Origin: Azoarcus sp.
GTDB taxonomy: Bacteria; Pseudomonadota; Gammaproteobacteria; Burkholderiales; Rhodocyclaceae
Direction: 5' to 3'
Assembly: GCA_030604735.1 (NCBI GenBank)
Contig: JAUVVG010000015.1
Location: 1-64,000 of the forward strand
Length of the DNA stretch: 64,000 nucleotides
Shown: piece by piece, positions 62,306 through 64,000 of the stretch
Layout: every line of letters begins with the position of its first letter
Numbering within the stretch: the stretch's first letter is position 1
The notes under the pieces: model-generated
What the model was told of the DNA's origin: nothing
Databases searched by the model: none
Seen by the model: the letters and a program-made list of their open reading frames with translations, nothing else
Translations under genes and position numbers: made by a program

Positions 62306-62935
62306 ATGCCGAGAAAACTCCTGTTCGCCCTGTTCCTTCTGACGCTTTCTTCAGCAGCGCTCGCCCAGAGCATGAGAAACATAGACGGCTGCAACATCCG
62401 TCGCGGCGCCTTCTGCGTCAATATGAATCTTCAGGGTGCAGAACTCGCCGGCGAGAACCTGGCCAACTCGCAGTTCACCCGCAGTAGCCTGTCGTCGGCG
62501 ATCCTGACCGGCGCCAACCTCACCGAAGCCAACCTCAGCCGAACCAACCTGAGCCAGGCCGATCTGTCCGAAGCCACACTGAACCGCGCCAACCTGACCG
62601 GCGCAACCCTGATCGAGGCCAGGCTGACCGGCGCCAACGTGCAAGGCGGCATCTTCCGCAACGCCAACCTGACCGGCGCCGACCTCGGCAACGCAAACCT
62701 GATCAATGCCGACATGACCAACGCCCGCCTCGGTGGCGCGAACCTGGACGGCGCGGACTTGCAACGGGTCAACTTCCGCGCAGCTGACCTGCGTGGCGCC
62801 TCGCTCAAGGGCGCCAACCTGCAAGGCGCCAATCTGCAAGGCGCCAACCTGATCGATGCCGACCTGACCGACGCGAACATAGACCAGGCCGTGTTCGACA
62901 GGGCACAGATGACGCGCTGTATCGGTTGTCCTTGA
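62306..62935 (+). CDS. Exported pentapeptide-repeat protein
   Basis: A 209-residue protein with signal peptide MPRKLLFALFLLTLSSAALAQ and about 25 copies of the pentapeptide pattern A(N/D)LxxA (for example ADLSEATLNRANLTGATL), giving a right-handed quadrilateral beta-helix. The export signal is unusual because many relatives (Qnr/MfpA) are cytoplasmic DNA mimics. Two Cys near the N-terminus (DGCNIRRGAFC) and a C-terminal CIGCP could form disulfides. The function is unknown. Confidence 0.88.
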   Translation: MPRKLLFALFLLTLSSAALAQSMRNIDGCNIRRGAFCVNMNLQGAELAGENLANSQFTRSSLSSAILTGANLTEANLSRTNLSQADLSEATLNRANLTGATLIEARLTGANVQGGIFRNANLTGADLGNANLINADMTNARLGGANLDGADLQRVNFRAADLRGASLKGANLQGANLQGANLIDADLTDANIDQAVFDRAQMTRCIGCP

Positions 62936-63024
62936 ATCGCCCGGGCGCAGGTGGCAGCGCGGCACATACCGCCTTGCCCGTCCGATTGCGCTATCGAAAA
63001 CGGCTGCCTGACAGCCGCCCCCGA

Positions 63025-64000
63025 TCACGCTCTCGCCAGTCCGTCAGCCGCCAATTCGACCAGCTTGTCGTGCCGTGTGTAGTACACCGCGCATCTCACC
63101 GGCTCGGGCTGGCCGGCGAACAAGGCGGCATAGCGCGCCAGTTGCAGCCGGTAGCGCTCGGCATGCTGGCGCAGCACCGTCTCCGAGGTGGGGTTCGGCA
63201 CCGCGGCGCTCTTGAAGTCGATGATCCAGCGGACCCCGTCCTCGACGAAGGTTCGATCGATGACATGGACGGCGGCGCCCAGCGCCGAGCGGGTGCCGAG
63301 CGCGAGTTCCGAGGCGGCCCGCTCGCGGCGGGCGAGTATCCAGCGGCCGGTCGGGCTGTCGATGCAGCGGCACAGCATCGTGGCGACCTCGTCGGCACCC
63401 GACTCGACCTCCGACTGGCCGAGCCCCTGCAGACCCAGCCAGCGCCGCATCGCCGGGCGCAACGCGTCGATACGCCCGGCCCTCCAGGCCGTGACGCCTT
63501 CGCCGGCAATCAGCTCCAGGTAACGATGGACCAGTGTGCCGATGACCGCTTCCGGCGAGTCACCGGGGCTCGTGCCGATCAGATCATGGCCTGACAGGTC
63601 TGCCCGGGTTTCATCGGACTCACTGATCGAACCTGCGCGCGTCGACGGCGGCACCGGGGCGTGCCCGCCCTCGCCCGGTCGAGCCCCACCCGGCGTAGGG
63701 TCCGCAGCCTCCTCCAACAGGACCGACGGCCCTGGCACGCGCAGCCGCAGCAAGGGCGGTACGAAATCGTTGAAGGCCGGCAGGTCGTCGGGCTTGGGGG
63801 CATGCGCTGGCACCACCGCGGGGGCGGACGCGAACGCCGTCTCCAGCACCGGCCACATCGTCGCGAGGGGGGTGCCGCCCGGGGCCAGCGGCTGGCCGGT
63901 TTCGGCGTGGAGGCGGCTCACCGCGACCAGGTGCAGCGCCCGCACCGCGCGGGTGACACCGACATAGAGCACCCGCAAGTCCTCGTTGCCGCTACGCTCG
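63025..64000 (-). CDS. AddA/RecB-like UvrD-family helicase-nuclease, C-terminal part (runs off right edge)
   Basis: The last ~325 codons of a large protein. The entering sequence EDLRVLYVGVTRAVRALHLVAV is helicase motif VI of UvrD-type enzymes. Downstream is a PD-(D/E)xK nuclease domain: HVIDRTFVEDGVRWIIDFKS holds the Asp and the D-x-K, and YRLQLARYAALF is the Q-x3-Y motif. This combination is that of AddA/RecB-like double-strand-break repair nucleases or similar ATP-dependent nucleases. The helicase core and start lie outside the window. It converges with the pentapeptide-repeat gene. Confidence 0.9.
   Translation of the reverse strand, partial: ERSGNEDLRVLYVGVTRAVRALHLVAVSRLHAETGQPLAPGGTPLATMWPVLETAFASAPAVVPAHAPKPDDLPAFNDFVPPLLRLRVPGPSVLLEEAADPTPGGARPGEGGHAPVPPSTRAGSISESDETRADLSGHDLIGTSPGDSPEAVIGTLVHRYLELIAGEGVTAWRAGRIDALRPAMRRWLGLQGLGQSEVESGADEVATMLCRCIDSPTGRWILARRERAASELALGTRSALGAAVHVIDRTFVEDGVRWIIDFKSAAVPNPTSETVLRQHAERYRLQLARYAALFAGQPEPVRCAVYYTRHDKLVELAADGLARA

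Noticed and set aside
62400-62900. DNA-level tandem repeats in the pentapeptide gene
   Set aside because: The periodicity comes from the protein repeat (AxLxx), with variable codons, not from a DNA repeat array.

Overview
The window is 64 kb of GC-rich, densely coded chromosome with ordinary housekeeping gene order, no transposases, integrases, phage genes, rRNA or recognisable tRNA. An SAH riboswitch in front of metH, the order comM-ubiK-glnK-amtB, a proteobacterial-type GshA/GshB pair, ThrH, TRAP transporters and many c-di-GMP proteins point to a betaproteobacterium. A member of Rhodocyclales (Azoarcus/Thauera-like) is my best guess; that is inference from gene content, not from a marker gene.

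Layout. 0-2 kb: 5' part of metH (leaving the left edge) with an SAH riboswitch, a competing terminator and a promoter, then an array of REP-like palindromes in ~172-bp units. 2-4 kb: two BamE-like lipoproteins flanking pdxH. 4-9 kb: a LivG/LivF ATPase pair, a rhodanese, an MFS exporter and comM. 9-12.5 kb: a nitrogen-control island (ubiK, glnK-amtB, TorF-type porin) in which both the glnK operon and the porin have NtrC-type dyads and sigma-54 promoters. 12.6-14.3 kb: purU and thrH. 14.3-19.3 kb: a PAS histidine kinase coupled to an HD-GYP response regulator, with a second HD-GYP gene divergent. 19.3-25.4 kb: threonine dehydratase, an ABC-F ATPase, a coiled-coil exported protein, a DMT permease, a methyltransferase. 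25.5-30.4 kb: gshA, gshB, apbE and a solitary adenine-type DNA methyltransferase. 30.4-40.6 kb (all minus): CoA-transferase, TRAP transporter, then a solute-binding lipoprotein overlapping a sensor kinase, followed by a REC-REC-PAS-GGDEF-EAL protein. 40.8-44.9 kb: motAB and divergent egtB-egtD (ergothioneine). 45.3-49.3 kb: a solute-binding protein, a CHASE8/HAMP/GGDEF/degenerate-EAL protein and a FixH-like membrane protein joined by ATGA overlaps, with a convergent roadblock-like gene that has its own sigma-54-like promoter. 49.7-58.6 kb: DUF3750 protein, ahpC, ahpF, a codA-like deaminase with an altered active-site residue, a TrpB2-type synthase, a YyaL-type protein. 58.7-64 kb: SDR, diguanylate cyclase, carboxylesterase, pentapeptide-repeat protein and the C-terminus of an AddA/RecB-like helicase-nuclease leaving the right edge.

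The most notable themes are (1) two unrelated loci where a periplasmic solute-binding protein is translationally coupled to a signalling protein feeding c-di-GMP, (2) five c-di-GMP-type proteins in 64 kb, (3) sequence-level evidence for NtrC/sigma-54 control of a porin beside amtB, (4) a complete SAH riboswitch expression platform at metH, and (5) a cytosine-deaminase homologue whose substrate-contacting Asp is Ser.
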